Shown piece by piece: positions 1-6,587 of a DNA stretch of 11,047 nucleotides. The translations under genes were made by a program, and so were the position numbers. The first letter of the stretch is position 1. Each line of letters begins with the position of its first letter. Source of the stretch: Pseudomonadota bacterium (lineage in GTDB: Bacteria; Pseudomonadota; Alphaproteobacteria; Rhizobiales; Hyphomicrobiaceae); assembly GCA_023410905.1 (NCBI GenBank), contig JAEYPL010000044.1:1-11047 (forward strand), in the 5' to 3' direction. A model generated the notes under the pieces. That model was not told the origin of the DNA, did no database searches, and worked only from the letters and a program-made list of their open reading frames with translations.

Positions 1-108
1 TTCCGCCTGCTCGAGGAGCAAGATCGACTGGTCGAGCGCGGCACGCTCGCGCTCTCTTGCTACCTGCTGATCATCTTCGAGGAGGTCGCCATACTGTATG
101 CGCTGCAT
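1..108 (-). CDS. flaF: FlaF, flagellin biosynthesis regulator (3' end missing)
   Basis: Only the first 36 codons are present; the gene continues past the left edge. The N-terminus begins MQRIQYGDLLEDD and continues with a RERERAALDQSILLLEQAE stretch. It resembles the start of FlaF from Rhizobium and Brucella relatives (Tyr-x-Glu/Asp, then an acidic patch, then Arg-Glu-Arg-x-x-Leu-Asp). FlaF is known to act with FlbT in post-transcriptional control of flagellin synthesis. I chose the ATG at 106-108 rather than the in-frame ATG at 118-120, because a GGAG box sits 6 bases before it and because family members start at this Met. It follows flgL by 36 bases, the usual flgE-flgK-flgL-flaF order of Hyphomicrobiales. 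flbT would be expected next, outside the window. The assignment rests on the N-terminus only. Confidence 0.85.
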   Translation of the reverse strand, partial: MQRIQYGDLLEDDQQVARERERAALDQSILLLEQAE

Positions 109-114
109 TACATT

Positions 115-118
115 CTCC
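115..118 (-). promoter_or_regulatory. Ribosome binding site that decides the flaF start
   Basis: The minus strand reads GGAG here, 6 bases before the ATG at 106-108. The upstream in-frame ATG at 118-120 overlaps this box and has no comparable Shine-Dalgarno sequence before it. This favours the shorter FlaF that begins MQRIQY. Confidence 0.55.
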
Positions 119-144
119 ATGCCACCCGACGCTCAGCCAACGCC

Positions 145-1194
145 TCAGAGATAATTCATCAGCGTGAGCCGCTGCAATCGCGCAGTCACGGCGTACGACG
201 CCTCGATCCTGGTCTCCAGCAGGCTAAGCCGGTCCGCAGCCACGAATTGATCGACGCCTTCCAACTCACCGATGCGCAGCTCGAGCGTCTTCTGCTCAAT
301 AGCAATACGCTCGTTGGCTTGCGCAAGGCGTTCCTCAACGACGCCGACACGCGCCTGGGACGCCGCAATATTGTGCCCACCTTCGCTCGCCGTTTGTGCG
401 ATCCTGCTTGCTACGACCTCATAAGCTTGCGGACCGAGACGCTCAACACCACCGTCGATCGCCAGCGTCAGCGCGAAGTAGATCTGGCGGATGCCACGAT
501 CGTTGGCTGTCGCCGAGGTGTCGATCTCTTCACGCTGAGAGATGCGATCGCGCATCACTTCGTCGGTCGCATGGGAGAAATTAGTGCTCCACTGCGGTTC
601 TTCGAAAAGAGCTGCGAATGGTCCGTCGATGTAGGCTTCCATCTGCGCAGCCGTGATGTCCTTGACCTGAGGATCATCGGGCGGGAAACCGAACGCGGTG
701 GTGAAAGCCGCAATCACTGCGGTGCGGGCCGCGCTCGGAGGGTCGCTCAGGTAATCATCTACGGGCGGCGCGGAAATATTGAGACCCGAGAACGCATAGA
801 CGCCATTCGTGCTGGTTCGAAGCACATCAGCCATCGTAGTAATCCGCGCCTTCGCATCAGCGACGAGCAAACCGGGGTCAGCGCCCAACTTGTGAACACC
901 GAGTGTCGCCTCGCTGAAATCGGCCCCGAGATCGCGCATCGCGGAGAATGAGGACTGAATATGGTCCATGCGCTGCTTCACGACGGCATTGGTGTTCTTC
1001 AGGCTGGTCAAGGTGCTGACGATATTGCGCATGTCCAGCACGCCGCCGACACGCCCGCCGAGCGCCTTGCCGACGTCGGCGTGGCGTCCCGTACTGAATT
1101 CCTTGAGCGCATCGACAAGCGATGTCTGATTGCGCGCCATCGAGGAGCGTTGGATCTCGCGTGAGACGAAGGACGAGATGGTGTCGGCTTTCAT
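145..1194 (-). CDS. flgL: FlgL, hook-filament junction protein 2
   Basis: The 349-residue product is of normal FlgL length. FlgL sits outside the cell between FlgK and the flagellin filament and is exported through the flagellar type III apparatus, so no signal peptide is expected and none is seen. The N-terminus (MKADTISSFVSREIQRS) and the long helical N-terminal region to about residue 130 resemble the flagellin N-domain. A GVYAFSGLN segment at residues 131-139 matches the G-x-y-x-F-x-G signature common to FlgL and flagellin. The C-terminal 100 residues are again helical, with Glu/Gln/Arg/Leu-rich heptads, and end RLQRLTLMNYL, as expected for the C-terminal partner helix of the D0/D1 core. 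The stop codon of flgK (TAA) is three bases before this ATG, so the two are very likely co-translated. Flagellin is the alternative, but the context after flgK and the sequence favour FlgL. Confidence 0.9.
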   Translation of the reverse strand: MKADTISSFVSREIQRSSMARNQTSLVDALKEFSTGRHADVGKALGGRVGGVLDMRNIVSTLTSLKNTNAVVKQRMDHIQSSFSAMRDLGADFSEATLGVHKLGADPGLLVADAKARITTMADVLRTSTNGVYAFSGLNISAPPVDDYLSDPPSAARTAVIAAFTTAFGFPPDDPQVKDITAAQMEAYIDGPFAALFEEPQWSTNFSHATDEVMRDRISQREEIDTSATANDRGIRQIYFALTLAIDGGVERLGPQAYEVVASRIAQTASEGGHNIAASQARVGVVEERLAQANERIAIEQKTLELRIGELEGVDQFVAADRLSLLETRIEASYAVTARLQRLTLMNYL

Positions 1195-1197
1195 GGG

Positions 1198-2670
1198 TTA
1201 AATCGCTCCCGTCGCGCGCAGAATGGCTTGGAACATCTGATCGACCGTCGACATGAGACGGGCCGTCGCCTGATAGGAGCGCTCGATCGCCATCAGGCTG
1301 GTCATTTCCTCATCGAGGTTGACGCCGACCTGACCGTGCCACGCGTTGACTGCGCGCTCGCCGAGCACCTCCGTCGTGGCAAGACGCTCGCTCGTAAAGC
1401 TGCGGCGACTTTCGAGCCAACCGGCACTGTCCGAGGCCAGCGAGATAAGGCTTGTCGATGCACTGAGCCCCGTCGCCGGATCGAAGGCCTGCGCGGTCGA
1501 CAGATTGGCCGCGAGATCGCGAAGTCGCTGGCTGAAGCCCGCACCGCCGCCCGTATTGTAGCCATAGTCCGGCTCGCCCGGATCGCCGATACCGCCGTCG
1601 CGCAGCAAATCGAGGCTGCCGCCCTGGCTCGGATCCGCATTCGGATTGACGCGGATCGAGAGCGCCAATCCATCGAGCACCGCCCCACCAGGCGGCAGTG
1701 CCGGACCGCCCGACCACGTGAAGAGGCCTGCGATGTCGGGAAGCGTCGGCGTGCCCGACTGATCGCTCTCGGCAAAGGCGTTGATGAGACCGCGCGCGAG
1801 CTCATCGATCTGCCGGCCGTAGCTGATCGAGACGTCGTCACGAATTTGCAGGAGGCCACCGATCTTGCCGCCGAGCCGTGTCGCCGCCGCACCGGAGTGC
1901 ACGACACCATCGATCGTCAGCAGGCCGCCCGGCTGCCCGGGCGAGAGCGGCGCGGAATCGAAGCCGATCGTGCGTGGCACAGTCTCGAACAGCGTGGTCC
2001 CGCTCGCCGTGAAGAGAACCATATCGTTGTTGGCACGCGTGTGCGCGTTGATGTCGATCAGTCCCGAAATCTCGCGCAACAATCCGTTGCGGCGATCGAT
2101 CTGATCGGTGACATCGCGGCCGATGATGGTTCCGGAAACGATCGCGTTGTTCGCGTTCTCGAAGTCCTTGAGCAGCGTGCCCAGTTGACGGGTCGCATCG
2201 GCAAGGTCGGAATTGGCCTCCTTGCGCACCTGCGCAACCAAGCTCGCAGCGTCCTGCAGGGTACTCGCAACATTTGTCGCCACCGAGACGACGTTACGCA
2301 GAAGCGAAACATTGCTTGGATCGGCAGCCGCAGCATGAAGCGCCTGCTGCATCTGCGTCAGCATTGCAGAAGGACTTATCTCGAGTTCCGGATCGTTGAT
2401 CGATCCGGCCAGGCGCTCAAGCGCGCTCGTCATGGCCGAGAGCTCGCCGCTCTTGGCCGTATTGCCGAGCACGCTTTCGAGCAGACGCGTCGAGACGGCG
2501 TTACTGACGGTGCTCAGATGAACGCCGATCTCGGACGATATCGTATGTGCATACTTGCGGGAAGCGTTGGGGTTGTCGACGTTCGAGATGTTTCGCGACA
2601 CCAGGGAAGATTGCGTTGAATTCGCGAGCAACGCGCCCCGGGCGATCTCATGAGCAAGCGTAAGTGACAT
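1198..2670 (-). CDS. flgK: FlgK, hook-associated protein 1
   Basis: The 490-residue product forms the first junction layer between the hook (FlgE) and FlgL, outside the cell. The N-terminus holds the rod/hook family signature around residues 27-40 (ISNVDNPNASRKYA), where basal-body proteins usually have N-I-A-N-x-x-T-x-G-Y. The C-terminal 45 residues (VNLDEEMTSLMAIERSYQATARLM) are the classic FlgK C-terminal helix with the Glu-Glu-Met-x-x-Leu-x-x-x-x-x-x-Tyr-x-A pattern. The middle, about residues 290-400, is Gly/Ser/Pro-rich and variable, as is normal for the exposed domain. A strong GGGGAGGT box lies directly before the ATG. The gene is 33 bases after flgE and almost abuts flgL, so flgE-flgK-flgL look like one transcript. 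Confidence 0.93.
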   Translation of the reverse strand: MSLTLAHEIARGALLANSTQSSLVSRNISNVDNPNASRKYAHTISSEIGVHLSTVSNAVSTRLLESVLGNTAKSGELSAMTSALERLAGSINDPELEISPSAMLTQMQQALHAAAADPSNVSLLRNVVSVATNVASTLQDAASLVAQVRKEANSDLADATRQLGTLLKDFENANNAIVSGTIIGRDVTDQIDRRNGLLREISGLIDINAHTRANNDMVLFTASGTTLFETVPRTIGFDSAPLSPGQPGGLLTIDGVVHSGAAATRLGGKIGGLLQIRDDVSISYGRQIDELARGLINAFAESDQSGTPTLPDIAGLFTWSGGPALPPGGAVLDGLALSIRVNPNADPSQGGSLDLLRDGGIGDPGEPDYGYNTGGGAGFSQRLRDLAANLSTAQAFDPATGLSASTSLISLASDSAGWLESRRSFTSERLATTEVLGERAVNAWHGQVGVNLDEEMTSLMAIERSYQATARLMSTVDQMFQAILRATGAI

Positions 2671-2703
2671 CTACCTCCCCCAACCCGACCCGTCCCGCCC
2701 GGC

Positions 2704-3963
2704 CTACCGCTTCAGGTTGACGACCAATTCCATGAGCTCGGAGCCCGTCTGGAACACGCGTGAATTTGCCGTGTAGTTGCGCTGCGCCTCGATCATGTCG
2801 GCGAGCTCTGTTGCAAGATCGACCGTCGAGCTTTCAAGCTTACCGGACTCAAGCGTTCCGAACCCGGCAGTCCCCGCGATACCGACCCTGAGATCACCTG
2901 ACGTATTGGATGGCAGATAGACGTTGCCCGCCTTCGGCGAGAGGCGATCCGGACTAGGCACGGTCGCAAGCGGAATGAGGTAAGAGGCGAAGCGCGATCC
3001 GTCCTGATAGACCTCGTAGAGCCTGCCGTCGGCATCAATCTCGATGCCCTTTATCCGGCTCGGTGCGTTTCCGTTCGTATTGATGAGATCGACTTCGTAG
3101 TCGCCCGACGTCTGCGTCATCGACGACAGATCCATCGTCATGGTCGCACCACCGGGGATCGGCACATCAAGAGATTGCGCGCCACCGGGATCGAGACGGC
3201 CAACGCCATCAAAATCCAGCGTCGTCGTCGCCAGAGCTGCGCCGCTATAGGGAAATCCACCACCCGCATCGCGGTCGGCGGCGTTGTAGACAGTCATTTC
3301 CCACTGACCGGTCGAGATCTTGGCGAAATGGACGTCAAGCATGACCTCCTCGCCGAGGTTTCCGATCGCGAGAACCGAAGAACGTGCAGTCGAAGTCGCG
3401 CCAGCGGCATTCGTCGACGGCAAGTCAGCCGGCAGGACATCATCGGAAAGCGCCGGCAGGTTCGCGATCAATGCCCCGAGCGTGGTCGGGATCGCGCGCA
3501 TACCACCAGCGGTGATATTCACGGGCACGAGACCTGCCGTCCCGTTGATGACGGGAGGACCGGAAGCGTTTTCAGGGAGCGGGTAGCCCATGAGCTGGAA
3601 ACCCGCGGAGTTTATGAGATACCCCTCGCCATTGGGCACGAAAGAGCCGGCCCGCGACAGCGCGAGGCTGCCATCCGGCGCCGAAACCAGCATGAAACCC
3701 GCCCCCTTGATCGCAAGATCAAAAGGCGAAGTCGTTCCGGTCAAAACGCCCTGCTGGGAAATGCCATAACGGACGTTCGTTTCGACACCACCTGAATTGT
3801 AGGATGTCGTGGTATCATTCAGCAAAAGCGAGGAGAATTGCGTGCTCGCCCGCTTGTAGCCGACAGTCGACGCATTGGCGATATTATCGGCGATCGTGCC
3901 CAGCCGATTGGACTGCGCATTCATTCCCGACGCGCCCGTGCGCATCAGTCCATAGACGCTCAT
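2704..3963 (-). CDS. flgE: FlgE, flagellar hook protein
   Basis: The 419-residue product polymerises into the extracellular hook, the universal joint between rod and filament. The N-terminus (MSVYGLMRTGASGMNAQSNR, then IADNIANASTVGYKR) is the rod/hook N-domain with the NIAN-x-x-T-x-G-Y-K signature at about residues 27-38. The C-terminus (DLATELADMIEAQRNYTANS, then FQTGSELMELVVNLKR) is the matching C-domain. A central beta-rich region (about residues 130-340) is consistent with the hook D1/D2 domains. A run of five G lies 6 bases before the ATG and may act as the ribosome binding site. An overlapping ATG just upstream is closed at once by a stop codon. The gene follows ftcR by 72 bases, across a hairpin. 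In rhizobial relatives the FtcR/Rem regulator activates this gene; that role is inferred here. Confidence 0.95.
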   Translation of the reverse strand: MSVYGLMRTGASGMNAQSNRLGTIADNIANASTVGYKRASTQFSSLLLNDTTTSYNSGGVETNVRYGISQQGVLTGTTSPFDLAIKGAGFMLVSAPDGSLALSRAGSFVPNGEGYLINSAGFQLMGYPLPENASGPPVINGTAGLVPVNITAGGMRAIPTTLGALIANLPALSDDVLPADLPSTNAAGATSTARSSVLAIGNLGEEVMLDVHFAKISTGQWEMTVYNAADRDAGGGFPYSGAALATTTLDFDGVGRLDPGGAQSLDVPIPGGATMTMDLSSMTQTSGDYEVDLINTNGNAPSRIKGIEIDADGRLYEVYQDGSRFASYLIPLATVPSPDRLSPKAGNVYLPSNTSGDLRVGIAGTAGFGTLESGKLESSTVDLATELADMIEAQRNYTANSRVFQTGSELMELVVNLKR

Positions 3964-3987
3964 GTCATTCCCCCAGACGGATCGGAT

Positions 3988-4013
3988 GTGGTTGCCAGAA
4001 TAGCGGCAACCAC
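3988..4013 (-). promoter_or_regulatory. Hairpin between ftcR and flgE
   Basis: A perfect 9-base-pair inverted repeat, GTGGTTGCC and GGCAACCAC, is separated by 8 bases. It lies in the 72-base gap after the ftcR stop and ends 24 bases before the flgE ATG. No U-run follows on the minus strand (the next bases are ATCCGATCC), so it does not look like a classical intrinsic terminator. It could be an RNA processing or stability element, an attenuator, or a protein-binding dyad in an flgE promoter. The sequence does not tell which. Confidence 0.55.
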
Positions 4014-4035
4014 CTTGCGTCAGGCTGTCGCCGAA

Positions 4036-4758
4036 TCAGATGGCGGCGGCAATCTCGCTCACCGCCCCCTCGGCTTCCGACCTGGAGGACCCCACGAGCC
4101 GATATCCAAGGTGCCGCTTGGAGTCGATCGGGTCATAGCCGAGCCTGCCGCGCAGCCGGCGGCGCAGCTTGGAGATATGGCTCTCGATCACGTTCTCGTC
4201 GATCTCCTGATCGAAGAGCCCGTAGACCGTGTTGAAGATCTGGGATTTGGTCACGCGCCGCGACTGATTCGCGACGAGAAATTCCAGAATTCTCAGCTCC
4301 CTGCGCGGGAGCGGCAAAGGCTCGTCGCAGACCAGCGGATCGCGGCCGTCCCGATAGATCCGGATCGCGGCTGAGCTGCCTTTCGGCTCCTTCTCGACGC
4401 CTGCCCGACGCGAGATCGCCTCGATCCGCGCCAGGATCTCGCGCACATGGCAGGGTTTCGAGATGACGTCGTCGACGCCCACCGCGAACAGCTCGAGCGT
4501 GCTCGCGAGCGTCTTGTGATCCTTCATGGCGATGATAGCAGCGGCGCTCCGCCGCTTGATTATCCGCGCGAGAATTTCCGGCCGGCTGCATTCGCCAATG
4601 AGAAACGCATTGATGGCCATAACATCTTCATTTGCAGCCGCCTCTACCCACCCCTCGAAATCACCGCCGGAAAAGCCGGCAGCCGGAATACCCTCACGGT
4701 CGAAGGAAGACCGGAATGCATCGGTCACGAGATTACGGTCATCAACGATGACGATCAT
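4036..4758 (-). CDS. ftcR: FtcR/Rem-type flagellar response regulator lacking the phospho-Asp
   Basis: The 240-residue product is an OmpR-type regulator with an N-terminal receiver fold (about 1-115) and a C-terminal winged-helix DNA-binding domain (about 130-225; key region RRELRILEFLVANQSRRVTK, then ENVIESHISKLRRRLRG and HLGYRLV). It resembles FtcR of Brucella and Rem of Sinorhizobium, known transcriptional activators of flagellar genes in Hyphomicrobiales. The acidic pair D6/D7 and the lysine K101 of a receiver are kept. By my hand alignment, however, the phosphorylated Asp position after strand beta-3 is Asn50 (DVMAINAFLIG), and the Thr/Ser after beta-4 is replaced by Ala77/Met78. It is therefore probably active without phosphorylation. 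No histidine kinase gene is beside it. It is set off by 242 non-coding bases upstream and lies immediately before flgE, which fits a hook-class regulator. A GGGGGG run 9 bases before the ATG is a poor ribosome binding site. Confidence 0.88.
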   Translation of the reverse strand: MIVIVDDRNLVTDAFRSSFDREGIPAAGFSGGDFEGWVEAAANEDVMAINAFLIGECSRPEILARIIKRRSAAAIIAMKDHKTLASTLELFAVGVDDVISKPCHVREILARIEAISRRAGVEKEPKGSSAAIRIYRDGRDPLVCDEPLPLPRRELRILEFLVANQSRRVTKSQIFNTVYGLFDQEIDENVIESHISKLRRRLRGRLGYDPIDSKRHLGYRLVGSSRSEAEGAVSEIAAAI

Positions 4759-4802
4759 TTATCAGCGCCCCCCGGCGAATCAGTGCATTGCCCAACAATT
4801 GA

Positions 4803-4816
4803 TTAACGTGAATTAA
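4803..4816. promoter_or_regulatory. Paired TTAA boxes, CtrA-like candidate operator
   Basis: The sequence TTAA-CGTGAA-TTAA lies 45-58 bases before the ftcR start. The word ATTAAC repeats with a 10-base period (4802-4807 and 4812-4817), so both copies face the same side of the helix. CtrA of alphaproteobacteria binds TTAA-N7-TTAA. The spacing here is 6, so this is a near match only, and another factor may be the reader. Confidence 0.3.
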
Positions 4817-4839
4817 CAGTTTTAGAAACGGGGGGTCGT

Positions 4840-4873
4840 CCGTTCCCGCATCACCGAGTCGTGCGGGCAACGG
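4840..4873 (-). promoter_or_regulatory. Imperfect GC-rich hairpin upstream of ftcR
   Basis: On the plus strand CCGTTCCCGCA (4840-4850) pairs with TGCGGGCAACGG (4862-4873) to give 11 base pairs with one bulged base and an 11-base loop. It lies between the unknown membrane gene and ftcR. No clean U-tract follows on the minus strand; GTTTCT appears about 10 bases further on. It could be a weak terminator for the fliG-fliM transcript or a 5' leader structure of ftcR. Confidence 0.45.
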
Positions 4874-4920
4874 AGCTCAATAGTAATTCACATAAACTAT
4901 AGAGTAGTCCTCCTGGCGGC

Positions 4921-4953
4921 GATCAAACAGCGCGCCCTGCACCATTTTTGATC
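4921..4953. repeat. Inverted repeat GATCAAA-N19-TTTGATC
   Basis: Perfect 7-base arms, GATCAAA (4921-4927) and TTTGATC (4947-4953), flank a 19-base GC-rich spacer. It starts 48 bases after the stop of the unknown membrane gene. No T-run follows on either strand, so a terminator is unlikely. The symmetry could suit a dimeric DNA-binding protein. Chance cannot be excluded for arms of this length. Confidence 0.3.
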
Positions 4954-5000
4954 TCCGGCCGTAGCGCGTTCCGTTCGCAGTTGGCGCGGGCGCGGACCGC

Positions 5001-5546
5001 TCATGCAGCCGCGCGCATGCCACCGGCGCCAATCCAACCGCGCCCTTTCTGCATGAGACCGCTGAGACCAGGCCGGCGCCGCACTGCCGGCGCACGCTCA
5101 GACTCCCCATCGAGCGCGCGCTCGAACGCCGCGATCGCCGACGCGCTGGCGACGCTCGCCGCCCCGAGCGTGTTCGATGTCGCGAAGGCGAGCGCCTCGG
5201 CACCCTGGCGGAACTTCTCCCGGAGATCACGCGGGAAGAGCGAATCGACGAGCCTGCCCGTATCCGCGAGATTGCGGCGCATCTCCACGCTCAGCGCACC
5301 TTGCCCATGATCGGCCATGATGCGCACTTCGACGAGCGCCTCGTGCAACACCGTAACCGCGCGGCTCGCCGCCTCGCGTCGCAGAAGATCGAGAAACTCG
5401 CGCCGGCCGGGCGGCTCGGCGCGCACCGGGCTCGTCGCCACTACGGGACGGCGGCTCCAGCGCCGCGAGAAGCGGATGGCGAGCCAGTAGAGCGGCAGGA
5501 AGCTCGCGGCTGTTCCGACAGTGAAGACGATCAGGGTAGTGTTCAC
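5001..5546 (-). CDS. Unrecognised single-pass membrane protein of the flagellar locus
   Basis: I do not recognise the family of this 181-residue product. Residues 4-25 (TLIVFTVGTAASFLPLYWLA) are one hydrophobic segment, followed at once by a basic stretch (RFSRRWSRR). The positive-inside rule predicts a short N-terminus in the periplasm and the rest in the cytoplasm. Residues 47-120 are probably helical and charged; 121-145 are Ala/Ser-rich; the last 30 are basic and Gly-rich. No SpoA fold, and hence no FliN, is visible. The start is GTG (5544-5546), supported by a GGAGGGG box 3 bases before it. The gene follows fliM by 78 bases and precedes the ftcR promoter region, so it is probably transcribed with fliG-fliM. 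A FliO-like role is possible on topology alone, but I see no supporting motif. Confidence 0.8.
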   Translation of the reverse strand: MNTTLIVFTVGTAASFLPLYWLAIRFSRRWSRRPVVATSPVRAEPPGRREFLDLLRREAASRAVTVLHEALVEVRIMADHGQGALSVEMRRNLADTGRLVDSLFPRDLREKFRQGAEALAFATSNTLGAASVASASAIAAFERALDGESERAPAVRRRPGLSGLMQKGRGWIGAGGMRAAA

Positions 5547-5549
5547 GAG

Positions 5550-5556
5550 CCCCTCC
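5550..5556 (-). promoter_or_regulatory. Strong ribosome binding site supporting a GTG start
   Basis: The minus strand reads GGAGGGG, with the GGAGG core 5 bases before the GTG at 5544-5546. No better placed ATG in this frame was seen, so this box is the main argument that the unknown membrane gene is translated from GTG. Confidence 0.65.
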
Positions 5557-5624
5557 GTGACAATGACCGCGCATGAGAAGGCCCAAGGAAACGGGAAGGA
5601 GCTTGCGCCAGCCTTGATGCCGGA

Positions 5625-6566
5625 TCAGGCGCGCCGGCGGACCGGCTGCCCCTTGATCTCATCGGGCTTTGCGGCCACAGGGGTCTCGATGCAAATGCTG
5701 AAGAAGCCCTTCTGCTGGCCGAGCTGGCCTTCGAAGATCGCCTCGCCTTCGCTCTCGATTCGCACGTGCTCGAGTTGGTCGGCATCGAACTCGACGAGCG
5801 AACCCGGCTGCAATGCGGCAACGTCGCCAAGCAGCATCGGCGGTCCCACAGCAACGGCGACGAGTTCGACCTCGGTCTTGCCGACGCTCTCGCTGAGGCT
5901 GCGCCCCCAATGGGCATCGATCTCGACCGGCGCTTCCTCTTGAGGTACCGAAATCTGATCGCGCACGAGCTCGAGGCCTCGCGCCGGCAACGCGACAACG
6001 ATCCGCTCGTCGAAGGCTTCGAGCAGAATCTGAGCCATGACCAGCTCGGATTTATCCGCACCAAACGGCTCGGCATCCAAGGACCGTTCGATGCGCTCGA
6101 GGCGGCAGCTGAAGGCGACATACGGCGCAAGACGCGCCTGAAACTGCGCCATAACAGCACGCGCGAGCTGATCGGCGACCGACTCTTCGAGCCCGCTGAG
6201 CTCTCGCGCCGGCGCTTCGCCGAGTTGTCGCCCGTCTCCCCCGTACATGGCATCGAGCGCACGGAAAAGCAGCATGGCATCGAAGGCAACGACGGCACGC
6301 GCATTCCACTCGGCGATGTAATAGACCGCGCCGACCATGCCCGAGCATGGGCCGAGCCCCTCGTAGGCGCTCTGTTGCACGGTCCGCTCGAGCACGACTC
6401 CTGCCTGGAGACCGAATGTCTCGCGCAGTGCCTGTGGGCAGTCCTGAGCGCTCGCCTCTATGAGCGCGCGGAGCGCCGGCAGCTCGATGATCGGCGCAGC
6501 CGTGCTCTGGAAGATCTCAGTGATCTCCAGCCGCTTGAGCCGATCTTCTTCGAGTGCCGTGTCCAT
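5625..6566 (-). CDS. fliM: FliM, flagellar motor switch protein (divergent)
   Basis: The 313-residue product is of near-normal FliM length. FliM forms the middle of the C-ring on the cytoplasmic face of the motor, between FliG and FliN. The middle domain spans about residues 30-205 and shows the GGDG surface motif (109-112), the GGXG site known to contact FliG, followed by RELSGLEESV (121-130), matching the family's Arg-x-(Phe/Leu)-(Ser/Thr)-x-(Ile/Leu)-Glu. A C-terminal SpoA domain (about 223-293) contains VGKTEVELVAVAVGPPMLLG and LQPGSLVEFD, the usual FliM/FliN pattern. The N-terminus (MDTALEEDRLKRLEITEIFQ) lacks a recognisable EIDALL-type CheY-P binding peptide. It follows fliG by 21 bases with AGAGGAA as ribosome binding site. 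No fliN follows. FliN itself is ruled out by length. Confidence 0.88.
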   Translation of the reverse strand: MDTALEEDRLKRLEITEIFQSTAAPIIELPALRALIEASAQDCPQALRETFGLQAGVVLERTVQQSAYEGLGPCSGMVGAVYYIAEWNARAVVAFDAMLLFRALDAMYGGDGRQLGEAPARELSGLEESVADQLARAVMAQFQARLAPYVAFSCRLERIERSLDAEPFGADKSELVMAQILLEAFDERIVVALPARGLELVRDQISVPQEEAPVEIDAHWGRSLSESVGKTEVELVAVAVGPPMLLGDVAALQPGSLVEFDADQLEHVRIESEGEAIFEGQLGQQKGFFSICIETPVAAKPDEIKGQPVRRRA

Positions 6567-6587
6567 TGTTCCTCTGCTTGCTCGGTC

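Larger units (their letters stand above)
4759..5000 (-). promoter_or_regulatory. Non-coding upstream region of ftcR, probable promoter
   Basis: This 242-base stretch holds no convincing gene. In the direction of transcription it contains a 7-base inverted repeat (4921-4953), an AT-rich patch (about 4878-4915, with TATAGT as a possible -10), a GC-rich hairpin (4840-4873), a second AT-rich patch with paired TTAA boxes (4796-4826), and a G-run before the ftcR ATG. AT-rich patches stand out in this GC-rich window and suggest promoter function. I could not find a -35/-10 pair with convincing spacing, so no exact promoter is called. Confidence 0.5.

Noticed and set aside
1228..2619. Long open frame of 463 codons on the plus strand
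   Set aside because: It lies wholly antisense to flgK, is rich in Arg, Ala and His as expected for a mirror frame in GC-rich DNA, and shows no recognisable domain.
4877..4945. Small open frame of 22 codons on the minus strand upstream of ftcR
   Set aside because: It has no ribosome binding site I could accept and runs through the AT-rich promoter-like patch. A leader peptide cannot be excluded but is unsupported.
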